Below are positions 23,801 through 36,700 of a DNA stretch of 64,000 bases, piece by piece. How positions within the stretch are numbered: the stretch's first letter is position 1; every line of letters starts with the position of its first letter. The notes below the pieces were generated by a model that saw only the letters and a program-made list of their open reading frames with translations, was not told the DNA's origin and searched no databases. The stretch spans positions 1,757,501 through 1,821,500 of the forward strand of contig NC_064043.1 in assembly GCF_932526225.1 (NCBI RefSeq), given 5' to 3'. Source of the stretch: Nematostella vectensis. Taxonomy: Eukaryota > Cnidaria > Anthozoa > Actiniaria > Edwardsiidae. Both the position numbers and the translations under genes were made by a program.

Positions 23801-26429
23801 TCCACATGTAATCGACCATCCTGGCATTCAGAGCAAGCCGTTTGTTGTAGCCCGTGTAATCATACGCGAGGCGAGTGTCCTGCCAGTACTGGCGGTAGAA
23901 AAACATCACGCGGAACTCCTAAGGAAAGAGGGTATGGTATTAGGAATACTACACCATACCTTGAAGAATATGAAGGGTGGGTGTAGACTTCCCAACGGTT
24001 GGGTTGTACTTAGTCGACAACTACAAAAAGATACTCCGCCTTTTCTCGTCCGCTGCATGGGACGCCCGCAGAGACGTTTGAATCTCCGAGCGTTAGTTTA
24101 TCCAAGAAACCTCCTAAGACAAGAAAACCAATATGCATTGCCTTTCCTCCTCCGGCATTAGACAGTCTTGTAGCTTTTGAAGGATTTTTTGATGCGAAAC
24201 AGAAAAGATAACGGTAAGGCACCAGGAGGTGATGCAAGCAAGACACCGAGAGACGTGTCAAGAAGAGCGCTTGGTGGTGCGTATGGGTAAAACGTTGGTT
24301 GCGATGAATTTTCACAACCTTCAATAAAAAAGACTAGTAATGCATGTTATTACCATATCTGCTTCACTGATGTCCCCGATGTCCAAAACGAACATATCTG
24401 TGTACACGATGACTGGATCTCCTGACACACAGCAAATAATCAATCAATAAACCGAGTTTCGCTGACTATGTCCTCGATTTTTCTCTCCTTTCTGCTCGCG
24501 CGTCATCTTATTATTTTCTTCAACCGTCTGTGAGCCCTCCTCTCTCCCTCTTACATTGCATGTGAATTCTACACTCTTTTCCTCTATCGTGTTTAATTCC
24601 GTGTAATTATTACTCAAATCATATTTACTCCTAAGCCCTCCCACCCTATTGATTGGCGTCATAACTAAAAATATTTCTCTCTACAACTCCCCATCCCCCC
24701 AAACCGCCGAACCCTTTTAATTGTGCGTCATTAATAAAATCATCTCTCTCTCTACAAACCACTCCCCCTCCCCCCTCACCACCAAACCCTATCAATTGTG
24801 CGTTATTACTTAAATCATATTTCTCCCTACACCCCTCCCCCATCCCATTAATTCCGCGTCATTACTCACGCCCTATCTTCGGCCTTAGCCTGCTGTCTGA
24901 CTTGGTCTTAATCATGTTCAGGATGTACGGTAACAGTTCCTCCGTGCTGTTGCTCTTGGCAGTGGGCCCCGTGTAGGGTCCGGTGGGTCTGTGGTGGCTG
25001 CCGTTGGGGGAGTACCCTGGGGACACACTGCTAAAGTACACATCCCCGGACGTTGTGCTGTTCAGCCTCTCTGTGGTGCTGACGAACGAACTTGTGGTCG
25101 GAATCAATTCATCATCGGCGCTCCTGGAATTTGTAACATATTTATATTCATTTGCATAGAAAACATCCGGGGTGCGTATAAAGTGGAAACAGATATATTG
25201 TATTTTTTATAAAGAATACAAAGAAAAATATAGGAAAGCAATAAAAGTATGAAATAAATGATACCACTACATTGTAATTGTTGTATATATATTTTGCCTC
25301 GTCTGTAGTTCCGTTTGCTTTCTCTCTGTTTGGTCTCTTTTCATAGTACAACTTTTAGCTATCGTTCTATAGTAATCATTTGAGGATTTGATGTCAGTAC
25401 AATTTGCGTTATTACATTTTGCAGCGTAACAGACCCCCTCTATACTATATCAAGTACAAACCGCTTTAAGTGAGACGGCTTATCCTTAGACACAACTCGG
25501 TGTTTGCAAAAAGGTTATTACGTAAGTAAAGCATATTGGACATTTGGAAAATGCCCCTTGGCTCTTAAACCGCAACATCTCTTGGCTAACTAATGATTCT
25601 GAGCGTTTGGTGAAATACACGGGAGCACCTGCTTAAAGAATTTGAGCTGTCTGAATCTGAATCTCAGTTATCATGTCTGACTTTCTTTTATATTAAACGA
25701 AGCGCAGAGAAAATCTATCTAAAATCCATCTATAGACCGACATTACAGCTTGTAAATGTTCACTAAACTAAATCGAAAATGGTAATGAGACATTCTTATA
25801 CAACAATCTTGCTATCTTGTATCATTATTAGATCGTTAGGTTCAATATTATCATTGATGGATGCAGAGATAGCAATGTTGGAAGGTTGGATATAAAATTA
25901 ATGGCACAGAACTTCAGTAATAGTTCCTATCTAACATTGTTTTTTTTAAATCTATCTACAATATCTCCTGGGTTATTATCCTGTTAAGAAGCATGATGCT
26001 TAAACGTGTGGATTGTGATTACAGATGAATAATGGGAATATCGATTTCATGTGTTTTTGTAACAAGACTATCTTTTTCAACACGGATCAATGCCTGGGAT
26101 GGAATACTGTAGAGAGAATGTACAAATCATGAAGACAAGACATGACGGTTGGGTCATTCAGGTGCGGTCAAACATGAAAACGGAAAAATTCTTAGGGAGA
26201 TTAATGGGAAGTGTAATTTCCATACATAAGAAGGACCTGTACACAATGCATGTTAATGCATTAAAACACCCAGGAATGTTGAAAAACCTTCAACTCGTAT
26301 TTAAACCCTCAAGCGTGGGACCGCAATAAGAACTCACCTGCGAAAATCGACACTCGTCGAGTTCTCGTTACTGCTTGCGAGCACTAGATCCGTGGACAGC
26401 AAAACCAAATACAACAGCGCTTTCAGCAT
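20826..26429 (-). CDS. Cys-loop anion channel subunit (GABA-A/glycine receptor family)
   Basis: Nine minus-strand exons in 5'-3' order: 26338-26429, 24870-25123, 24354-24421, 23692-23918, 23015-23097, 22764-22907, 21994-22208, 21558-21716, 20826-21086. They join in phase to 1503 nt, 500 aa. Residues 1-20 ([18 protein letters not shown]..) are a signal peptide. A Ser/Thr-rich linker follows, then a ligand-binding domain with [11 protein letters not shown]. The Cys-loop is [15 protein letters not shown] with exactly 13 residues between Cys221 and Cys235. M1 lies near 305-329, M2 near 336-358 ([15 protein letters not shown]), M3 near 367-389 and M4 near 478-496. Pro-Ala-Arg (335-337) before M2 is the anion-selectivity motif, so a chloride channel is inferred. 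Loop C lacks the extra disulfide of vertebrate glycine receptors, so GABA versus glycine gating cannot be decided. Exon 6 uses the acceptor giving [12 protein letters not shown]. Confidence 0.92.
22199..22625 (-). repeat. 35-bp array duplicating the exon 7 acceptor of the channel gene
   Basis: About twelve copies of a 35-bp unit which on the minus strand reads CTTATTCTCTACCGTGTACCAG then GTTCACACTCACA. The downstream-most copy is the true junction of exon 7 (CTTGTACCAG|GTTCATACTCAC). Every unit therefore holds a pyrimidine-rich stretch, CAG and a copy of the first exon bases. It fills most of the 555-bp intron 6. Confidence 0.95.
23543..23650. repeat. GC-rich foldback in channel intron 4
   Basis: About 40 bp starting TCGGGGACCCAGAGCGTCGC and its near-perfect inverse ending GCGACGCCCTGGGTCCCCGA, separated by a short GCGGCGGAGGGGGAGGG spacer. 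It is much more GC-rich than its surroundings and looks like an inserted foldback element. No coding content is seen. Confidence 0.8.
24440..24866 (-). repeat. Degenerate repeats next to exon 2 donor of the channel gene
   Basis: Three to five diverged copies of a pyrimidine-rich segment of roughly 60-80 bp (plus strand: CCCTATCAATTGTGCGTTATTAC and relatives). The last copy abuts the exon 2 donor (minus strand GGGC|GTGAGTAATGACGC). Related words occur near 24600, 24655, 24727 and 24800. The spacing is irregular, so this is weaker than the other arrays. Confidence 0.5.
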
Positions 26430-29400
26430 CTTCGTTCAACAACTCGTCTGGTGCGACATTCTGACAGCAATCTGAACAGGACTCCGTTAGTTTAGTGAGC
26501 TTGCTGATCACAAAGGATGAAAGGTGTGATTCAGCCCTCTTTTGTCTCCCTTTTCTCCCCTCCTGCCACTTGAGATAATCGCACAGGATTCTCCACTAAG
26601 ACTTATTTACCAAAACTTAATGTGAGCAGGTCAAAACAATGCCAGGCCTGCGGAGCGTGTTTTCATCGAGTTTTTCAATTCTAATATGGAGGAGGTTTGC
26701 ACGTCGCGTTATGGCGAAAACACCAATTGAATTATAAAGAGAAATACCATTCGGCAATGCCAAATATTTCATCTTAGTGGTTAAAAATTTAACTTGGATA
26801 TCAATAAAACGTTAGCGTATAACCGCAAGTCGACTTCATTGATTTTACAAAACGGCGGAATTATAGGACACTAATAGTAAAAGTTAAAAGAAGACAAAAT
26901 GGAAAAATGCACACCAGAATTCAAGGCTGGCAAGGAATACTCTATTAGGAAAAACATTTGTTTTGAATTATTTATCATAATAGGTTGAATCCTTAGTTTA
27001 CCCATTCTTAATTTTTTATACCCAACCAATAGGACATACGGTGAGCAGATTGAGTTTTTTATATTCTTTTTCAAAGGAATTTATTAAAGCTCTGTCTAGA
27101 ACCTTAGTATTAATCTAATACTGATCAAGAGATTACAATCCACAGTAGATCACCAGAAATCTTTTTAGCATGCCGCTCTAGTGAACGATAATTATTTATT
27201 CATTTAGATATTTACAGACGAAATTTCTTAGCTTTTATAAGTGCTTCGCTATTGACAGAAGCCACCCAATTCATCATCATAAAACGGCCAAATGCGTCGT
27301 AGAAATTTTAAATTCGCGTAAATCGGAAAGACAAAATGGTACTAACCGGGTTCCCACAGTGCGGAAGAAAAAACTATACTTCGGTAAAATAAACATTGAG
27401 ATAAAGATGAAAATGTGGGTTGTTCTGCCTGACTCACCTCCAGTTGGTAGTACAATATTTGTACAATACCCGTTGACACCTAACTAATGTGTCCCCAATC
27501 TAATTCTAAATGACGCGTGGCTCCATTCTGTACGAATAAACGCCAGTGAATAAAGTGCCAGGCTAGCATAAGTACCCGGTCTGATTTACAAGTCTCATAT
27601 CCGAGCTCTTGTCTCAGCTGGGAGAGAGAGTCTCAGAAAGTCTCAGAAAGGTGGTAAAAATGAAATCGGGTTACATTTATTGATTGATTTATATTTAGAA
27701 TTTGAAAAGCCCCCCGCTGCGCCTTTGTATATTACAAGTATATTCACAAAGACTTCGATCTTCCAATTTATCTACAAGATAAAGATGATCCTTTATAAAT
27801 TAACAATCTAAGATATTACTCAATATACTCATAGTTTAAGCTATACCCGTTTTCAGCTTATTTTAAGTGATCTTTTTAACAATTAATACGGATTAAGCGT
27901 TTTCGTGTTTAGCCAGTATTTTAGGAGATTTCCAGGACGCGCCATGGAGGAAAGCTGTTAAATTAAATGCTTTTCACCTTGCAAGATACCAACCACGCTT
28001 CCACACACAAAACACGGGAAGCCTGCTATGAAATAATAGCTGCCACAGTCTGATTCTCGCGCGAGCCTGCACCCGTACCTTAAAATGATTGGCTTCTCTC
28101 ACTTTATGAGCACAGGCTTACGGGAGCACACGGCAAAACGTCTTCTTTGGCAGCATTCCAAAAGCTTTTGATTCATACAGACGAATGGTGACACATTTTC
28201 ATACTCTAGTAGTGCTTTATATGCTGAATAGCAGAACCACTCTTAGAGACACTTTATAGTGGACGAATTGTAAGCCCTCTAGCAACTTATATACACTTTT
28301 GATTCTCAAGTAGATTACCACTCGTATTGTGCACAGGGCTTCTTATCAAGCCCGTCGTATTAACCGTGCCATATTAAGGCAGTCCCTTAAGAGTAAATAT
28401 CTGAATTATTAACTGGCCGTGTGTGCTGCTTTACTTGAGGATTGGTGAAAGCGCACAACAACACGACAAATGTGCAAACACTTAAAAATCTCAACATAAT
28501 CTCTCCCTTCGATTCATGCAGCGACAAAAAAGCGTTTGAAAACAAAATAAATAACAATGCTCTTCGTATTGGTCGCAGTAAAGAACCATAGCCCAGAAAT
28601 AAACCAACTCAATTCGTATACAGTAGTATTGTCTAATGCTGCGATGATTATGTAGAAAAGATCTATATCTCTTACAATTTGCGTTTTAGCAGACTGTCGT
28701 GAATGTGATAGGTGTTTCCATCATTGAAGTTTAACACCCAACAGGAGGAAACTGGACTTTAGCATTCTCAAAAGTCCTATTCGGGTAAAAAGACATTAGG
28801 TTCTAGCTGATAAACTTCTTTCTGCAAAAATGATTATAATTTTGGCGGATTACACAGACCAAACGGTAATGAGCTTTTTAGGTATTTTTCTTAAACAAAT
28901 ATTGTTTAACTACCCTTACAGGAAATAATGATGATGGTGATAATCAAAAGAGGGTCAATACTTATTCAAAACAAAGTCCATACAATTGAATCTCAATCTA
29001 ATTTAATAATAATATATGATAAAATTCGCTAGAATTCTCAAGGCGGGTTAAAGCACTATTTGTCATATCAGACGACCCTTGATGTAAAAAAAAATAAGTT
29101 TTCTTATCGAAGTTATTAAAAGGCAGATCCCTACCATTGGACGAACTAGTGCAATTGTTATAAAAACAAGAACTATTCAAGATAATATTTTCACCACATT
29201 TGTGCGTTTCAATGGTGACTCATCAATATTCTTATTCGAGGTTGAAATGATGGAGAAAAACATTCAAAGATTTGCGCTCATCAATTTCATCAACCTTGAA
29301 GGTCATACTACCAGAGAGTTTCAGATTTTCATCAAAATGTTGACACATTAAAATGTAATCCTTGGTCTGTCGGCACAAAAAAGAACAAGAATTAGTTATG

Positions 29401-29493
29401 TCACTTTTGTCACATTTTATTCTGTCTAGACTAACTAAAAAAGAATACCCAGGAGCTGTAGATGGTTGTATGCGCGTCTTAGCTTAGCTACTC

Positions 29494-29682
29494 ATGTTTG
29501 AAAATGTTGATGTTGATAATGATGATGGTGATAATGATGGTGATGATGATAATTGTGATGGTGGTGATGATGATGGTGATGTTGATAATGATGATGGTGC
29601 TGATGATGGTGGTGATGTTGATAATGATGATGGCGATGTTGATAATGATGATAGCGATGGCGATGGCGATGGCGATATATAG
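29494..29682. repeat. GATGAT/GGT simple repeat
   Basis: Imperfect trinucleotide repeat of GAT with GGT and AAT interruptions (GTTGATAATGATGATGGTG...). It is open in all plus frames because of its composition. It is not a gene. Confidence 0.9.
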
Positions 29683-30621
29683 TCAGTGGGTAAAACTATA
29701 ATTTCCACGAAAATTTGTTTTTCTGATGTGAATTTACAAATATTTTAAAATGAGTGTCTAGTTAATTTGATTATATACATGCTGTCCAATGTGTAAGCCA
29801 TGGGATATGGGTCATAGGCTTCCCTTTATTATAGAAGTGATCAGGTTTAGATTATGTGCTACTAACTGCTTGCCCGTATTTTATACGTCAATGACATAAT
29901 TATTATTCTTTTCTTCACCCTTTGTTCTACTAATAGCTTTGCGACGGGGGGCCCAGTCAGTTTATTAACAGATAATCCCTTTATAGTAGTGTTATAGATA
30001 AAACACTACACGTAGGGATTATTGAAAGCATCATGAAAGACAAGATTCCACGTCTGATTAGCACAAATATGCGCCGGCGATATGGCCATGAGCATCATTA
30101 TTTAAATAAGAAAAACTTTGAATTAATGTAGAAATGTACAATGAACTTTCCAAGTATTTTAAAACTGCGAATATACCTTGGTATACAGTATTCCCAAAAC
30201 GTTGAGATATAGCTTGCTCGATTCTTCTTTGGAAGACGCTCTGTTTTCACGGCTTAAGGCCGTGTGTGGTTGTAGCTCGTCATGTAGAAATAATAATTTG
30301 TTTTTTTTTCAAAGGCAATGGCACATAGCCATCAGCTGTGACCTTGACAAACAAAGGAAGAAAGAAACTTTTATTCATTTCAGATTTATTTTGCACCCGA
30401 AAGAACGATAACCGAAAAAAACTATGGTAGCTCAAACAGAAAACATCTAACAGTCTAATGACGGTTACCTTTTGCAATACAGCAAACTAATCAATAGCGA
30501 GTCTCACCTGTCTCGACAGAACAACGACAAATGTAGAACACATTGAATTGTAGCAATAGCCTATATAACTACTATAACATTAAAAGACAAAAAATGGCAT
30601 ACCTCTTATACGTGTTGTGCG

Positions 30622-30711
30622 AAACTCGAGTTGAACTCCCACGAAAAGCGAACCAATGAATCAATGCGGAGCTCGAGTTTGACTCCCACGAAAAGCGAAC
30701 CAATGAATCAG
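30622..30711. repeat. Two-copy 47-bp duplication with CCAAT
   Basis: The segment CTCGAGTTGAACTCCCACGA plus AAAGCGAACCAATGAATCA occurs twice, offset 47 bp (CTCGAG at 30625 and 30672). Each copy contains a CCAAT pentamer. It could be part of an upstream regulatory region, but no start site was mapped. Confidence 0.7.
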
Positions 30712-33700
30712 TGATTGTAAACAAGAGGGCTCTTGAAGCTCATGGAAAAGTTTGATTTGTGATCTTAGCAGGACACTCTTAACTCGGGCTAGCAATTCAT
30801 GCGCGAAGACAAAAACACGCCCAGGCTGCAAGGCTAACCCCGTGTAGTGCCTTTCAAGTGAAATCACCCGGCAATAATCCAATCAAATTAGCAATCACCT
30901 CTGCCTTTCATAGCTACAATTAGATGTGCGAAAATCATATTACGGGATTAAGGCACGGAAACGCTCCGAATTGAACGGAGATGGGTAATTAAGAGTATTG
31001 GATCTCGTGACATTGTTCAGAGATATAAAAACAGCATTTGAGGACGCGCGTACGTTGACTTTAGAGCATTAGTACCAAAAAGTCAATGTATCCTCGGCGG
31101 TATACTTTTCTTCGCATTTTTTCCCAGTAGCACTTGTGGAACAGTTTAAAAAGTCAGGGACGCTGAATTTTTTATTAAACATACGGGAAGTACATTGACT
31201 CAAAGTGGCTAGATGAGTCTTTGACTCGCATTATCCGAGAGAGAAAATAAGAAAATAGCCTTTTAGATTACTACCACTTCTTCAGATATACAATTTCTTG
31301 AGACGGACAGGTGTTTATTTTAGCCAAAGTGTTAACTGCCTATCAAAATTTGACCGCTCGATACCCTTCCCATGATGCATCTCGACGGCACATTTCCGTG
31401 TCCGAAAATCAAAATATTTTGCCAAGTAAAATAATAATTAAAATCGTGGATTTTTTCTATGGCATGACTGTGCATGCACTCTAAAGGCGGGGTTACGCTA
31501 AGGTTTTTTATTGTTCTGTTTTTGACTATCGTGTGCGGGCGCTCAGTTTTACGTATCCGTGTCAAATTGGGTGAGAGATAGGAGAGCTGTGTTTATTAGC
31601 TTATAAAATTGTCTACTCCGTTTCCAGTAATAAAGATCATAAAGTAGCCTAACGAGCCTGCAATGTGAGTCTCAGACATCAGGTTAATGCACGGAATGGC
31701 CTCTTATGAAAGTAGCATTGTGTTTCTAAAGGCAGTCGCTTTAATCTGCGGTTCATTTGCAGAGAAATGACGTGGCGGAAAATTTGAGAAGAGACTTTTA
31801 GATCCTTGGAGACCGTCAGTCCATTCCAGTGCGTGACAAGGAGTACAAAAAATCACTGCGGGTTACTTTGGGAATCAACAAAGCAAACATTTCTCTCAAG
31901 AGTAATGATTTACACTAAAACTTGTTTTGAGTTCACCTTGAACTAAATAAAGAAAGCAAATGACTGTGATACGCACCCCCGCATGGTGTATCAATACAAG
32001 CCTCTTCGTTCTGCTTCTCTCGCAACAATGAAATGTTGTTTTTGGTTTATTCGTACTACTGGTTTCGTCGTGTTTCGGAATGCCAAGTTGCGACAATGAC
32101 GAAAACTAAAGCGTATATCTAACTAAACTAGAAAAATGATAATAATGCGCGAAATTATATCCGCGTTTACATTCTAGACTGCACTTCTTTTCCCGAAAAG
32201 ACGGTTACTGTTGAAAGCTGGCCCGAAGACTCACGCATGCATCTTTGTGTTTTTTTCATATGCTTGATATTTTAGAAGAATCATAGAGTCGAGCCCTCGA
32301 TACGTGGACCACGAGAACCTTAGAGTTCCATGCGCAAACAGATGCGCAAACGTGATAATCTTGATATAATGACATAGTTATGACATGAGCGTCGCCTTTT
32401 GAAACACGCTCTGTGCGAGAGTACAGAAAATTTTCGCAGTCTCGATACAGTTGGATGATAAAAACTAACTGTAGACGCGTAAAAAGATGATCTAATGCGA
32501 TCGGCATCACAACAATGGTAAAATTCAGAAGCGACCCAAACTGACAGCTGCTTGTTAATATACCGTGTGTGGAAAACATAAACAATGAAAAACATTTTTG
32601 CAGCTCATATATAAAACCCCATATGATATCAACTATAACACTTTCACTACGAACAAAAAGTTGGTATACTTCGAATTATCCAATAGAGTGTGCATAGATG
32701 CATGGCAGAGCTGGTGACGCCCCATGGCTAGAAACAAAATAGCACATTTAATTTTCGATGGAAATAGGATACAAAAACTAAAATGTGTTCCTTGGCATAT
32801 AAGGACCAGTTGGTTTGAAGGGCCATTATTGAGTTATTAATAGTCTTTTTTAAGCATTTTTTTTTTCAATCGTTTTAAGTGATATTAACATGACATCCCA
32901 TAGCCCCTAGAAGCGAATAAGCAACTACATATTTGGGCGGCTACATCACTAGGTAATTTGATGTCAAATACACAAAGAAAGAAGGCTGTGTTTTTAATTG
33001 CGATTTACTGTTTTTCCCAATTGTGCCATTACCCCGTCCATCAAATTGGCTTCGTTTTCACTTATGTGTCCTCTTCTTCATTGTTTTTCCTGCATTGTAT
33101 TTTATGTTTAAAGTTTGATGATGAAAAAGAATTCCTGCTTTTTGTAAAAAAAGACTTTTAGTCGCAAGTTCAGCTCCCCTACTCCTTATCAATCCACGCT
33201 TAAGAGGAGAAGTCATTAACTTAAATGCACCGACGACAAACCAAAATGATTAGCTCTTTGTGAATATAAACGCTGTTGTATGCGCCGGCCTATTTAGTTG
33301 GTGAGGGGCGGTTAAATTTAGAAACTGAGGTAGTAGAACAGGTGTTTTACCGAGTAGTGAGCTTTTAGAGCCCACAATACAAATATCAGCGGTTACAACC
33401 TATCGACTAAAAACACAGCTAAGATCTCGCAAGACAACGGCTTCGGAAATTGCTTGAGTATTTCTGGTTAAGAATCAAAAGGCTCTTGTTTCATAAGCCT
33501 GACATGTGTAAAATGTTCATCGGCTTAGTGATGGTATGACTAGGTCGTAATGACGGAGACAGCGCGGGGTTCCCTCTACCTTGTTGTGATTGTATTGCGT
33601 CGTTCGATGTGAATATGTCGTACGTTGATGAGACCTCCGTTGCCGGTTTGATGTGCAATTTCTGGCTCGGGAAACCTGCAATTTTGCTGTTTCATCCTGA

Positions 33701-33766
33701 TGGAGGAAGACAATGAATTGATAAACAAGGCCACGACACAGGCTACAACCCGAACTAACGGCCAAA

Positions 33767-36700
33767 ATGGAGATTGGCGGGCGCTCTGCGACGCTAACCA
33801 GAGTCTTCGAATTTATTTTGTAAAGTAAGTTCCTCTTTGCCGTTAGATATTGTTGTGCAAAATTAAATTTGTATTTTTCATCAATTATTTGTGTTGATGT
33901 CTGGTTAAGTCTCTGAGGTGCAAATATAGAGGAATTCCCAGTCACCAAGCCGAAGGAAAAAAACACAATACATGGCCTGGTTTTGTTTGCGTATGACTAT
34001 AGCTTGCAAATATTCACAGCTAAGCCGTCTGGAATGGCCACATTTAGGAGATATTACCACGAATCTTAGTATTCAAACCGATTGATAATATTCTATAGCC
34101 ATTCTTTAAAAGTGATTTGCTTTGAATCGATGTCCGAATCTACTAACCTCGTAATCTAGTATTAACTTAATATATTTTTTTCTGAATAACAAAAAACACA
34201 GTTTTTTACTTTCATGGTATCTCATGCAGTAAGTAGATTTGTGACCGCTGGACAATTTCTAAAGATTATCCGCTATATAACATTGAAATAACTTCAAACT
34301 AGTCTGGCATTTGTACAATAATAATGCGTAGTCGTATCGTTCGGTATATGCTATTACTGTCGAAAGATAACCTTTAATGTGTGTTATGCTTGACTTGGGC
34401 CAAAGGTCTAAAATTTACAAATAATATTTTTTTGCAAAAAGCTAGAAAAATATTTGGTAGTAGGAGTTGAAAAAGTTTATATTTAAATAAATGTACCATT
34501 TTATGTCTCAGCAGGCACAGGGAGATGTTTAGGATTTCTACCTTATCAGTTTTTTTTTTTGCATATATGAACATGACACATGCCACATGTATTTAGATAC
34601 AGCAGATAAAAAATCCTAGTTGAAATATGAACAGGTTTCTATTACACTGCAATGCCAGAAAGTTTTTCAGGGAAATCTGCCAATAAATAGTGGAACATTA
34701 TAAGTAATTGATTGTAAACTGATTCAGGGTTTTGGTATTATGGAAAAGAAACTATGATTGTTGCTATGTGTGAAAACATGCATATTAAGCAAACCTTGAA
34801 GCCCACACAAAAAGAGAGATTAAAATAAACTCTAGCTATTGGTGACTTTTAGCTCAAAATTCACTTTCTTTTTGTTCCACTAGCTTGAAAACCAAGGCAA
34901 CCCAGTGGCTACCTCCCCCAGAACTATGGACAACACAACTTGGCCTGCCATATGGCTGGGAAATTGGGATAAATGTGGAGAATACTAAATATTATATCAA
35001 GTAAGTCAGAAACTCTTTTACCAAATAGAGTTGGAGCAGACATTATCCAGTCCATCTTCATGCACGCCTGACTGTTTTCAAAGGTTTTCATTCTACTGTC
35101 CCATTGCAGGCTTTGTGGTTTATATGTAATCATTGGTTGTCATGGGTGGTGTTTGGGATAAAGAGGGTTGTCATGAGGGGTTTGGAATAGATAGGGTTGT
35201 CATGGGTGGTGTTTAGGATAAATAGGGTTGTCATGGGTGGTGTTTGGGATAGATAGGGTTGTCATGGGTGGTGTTTGGAATAGAGAGGGTTGTCATGGGT
35301 GGTGTTTACAATAAATAGGGTTGTCATGGGTGGTGTTTACGATAAATAGGGTTGTCATGGGTGGTGTTTGGGATAGATAGGGTTAATGTTATGGGTGGTG
35401 TTTGGGATAAAGAGGGTTGTCATGGGTGGTGTTTGGGATAGAGAGGGTTGTCATGGGTTATGTTTGGGATAAAGAGGGTTGTCATGAGGGGTTTGGAATA
35501 GATAGGGTTGTCATGGGTGGTGTTAACAATAAATAGGGTTGTCATGGGTGGTGTTTGGGATAGATAGGGTTAATGTTATGGGTGGTGTTTGGGATAGAGA
35601 GGGTTGTCATGGGTGGTGTTTGGGATAAAGAGGGTTGTCATGGGTGGTGTTTGGAATAGATAGCGTTGTCATGGGTGGTGTTTGGGATAGATAGGGTTAA
35701 TGTTATGGGTGGTGTTTGGGATAGAGATGGTTGTCATGGGTGGTGTATGGGATAAAGAGGGTTGTCATGGGTGGTGTTTGGGATAGATAGGGTTAATGCT
35801 ATGGGTGGTGTTTGGTATAGAGAGGGTTGTTATGGGTGGTGTTTGCGATAGAGAGGGTTGTCATGGGTGGTGTTTGGGATAGAGAGGGTTGTCATGGGTT
35901 ATGTTTGGGATAAAGAGGGTTGTCATGAGGGGTTTGGAATAGATAGGGTTGTCATGGGTGGTGTTAACAATAAATAGGGTTGTCATGGGTGGTGTTTGGG
36001 ATAGATAGGGTTAATGTTATGGGTGGTGTTTGGGATAGAGAGGGTTGTCATGGGTGGTGTTTGGGATAAAGAGGGTTGTCATGGGTGGTGTTTGGAATAG
36101 ATAGCGTTGTCATGGGTGGTGTTTGGGATAGATAGGGTTAATGTTATGGGTGGTGTTTGGGATAGAGAGGGTTGTCATGGGTGGTGTTTGGGATAAAGAG
36201 GGTTGTCATGGGTGGTGTTTGGGATAGATAGGGTTAATGTTATGGGTGGTGTTTGGTATAGAGAGGGTTGTTATGGGTGGTGTTTGGGATAGAGAGGGTT
36301 GTCATGGGTGGTGTTTGGGATAAAGAGGGTTGTCATGTTTGGTGTTTGGGATAGATAAGGTTGTCATGGGTGGTGTTTGGGATAGAGAGGGTTGTCATGG
36401 GTGGTGTTTGGAATAGAGAGGGTTTTCATGGGTGGTGTTTGTGATAGAGAGGGTTGTCATGATGTTTGGGATAGAGAGGGTTGTTATGAGTGGTGTTTGG
36501 GATAGAGAGGGTTGTCATGATGTTTGTGATAGAAAAAGTTTTTAATGTTGGTGCTTGGCTTTACCACTACCCCTTTTACCGATTATTTAACTGTGTTATT
36601 ATTGTGGGTATTAGCCATGTCGGCAAGTCAGCAACATGGGAGGATCCTCGCTCCGAAGCAGATCAAGCAACTCATTTACAAATGGTATTAGAAATACATT

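Larger units (their letters stand above)
26430..33766. other. 7.3-kb region between divergent genes, no gene seen
   Basis: AT-rich sequence upstream of both the channel gene (minus) and the FRMPD4-like gene (plus); the promoters of both presumably lie here. No exon with recognisable family similarity was found on either strand. Open frames are short and lack domains. Notable content is the GAT/GGT simple repeat at 29494-29682 and a 47-bp tandem duplication at 30622-30711. Confidence 0.45.

Noticed and set aside
26090-26329. 79-codon plus-strand frame
   Set aside because: No family similarity; lies in intron 1 of the channel gene on the opposite strand.
33517-33966. 149-codon minus-strand frame
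   Set aside because: It overlaps the putative first exon and promoter of the FRMPD4-like gene; no domain or splice support.
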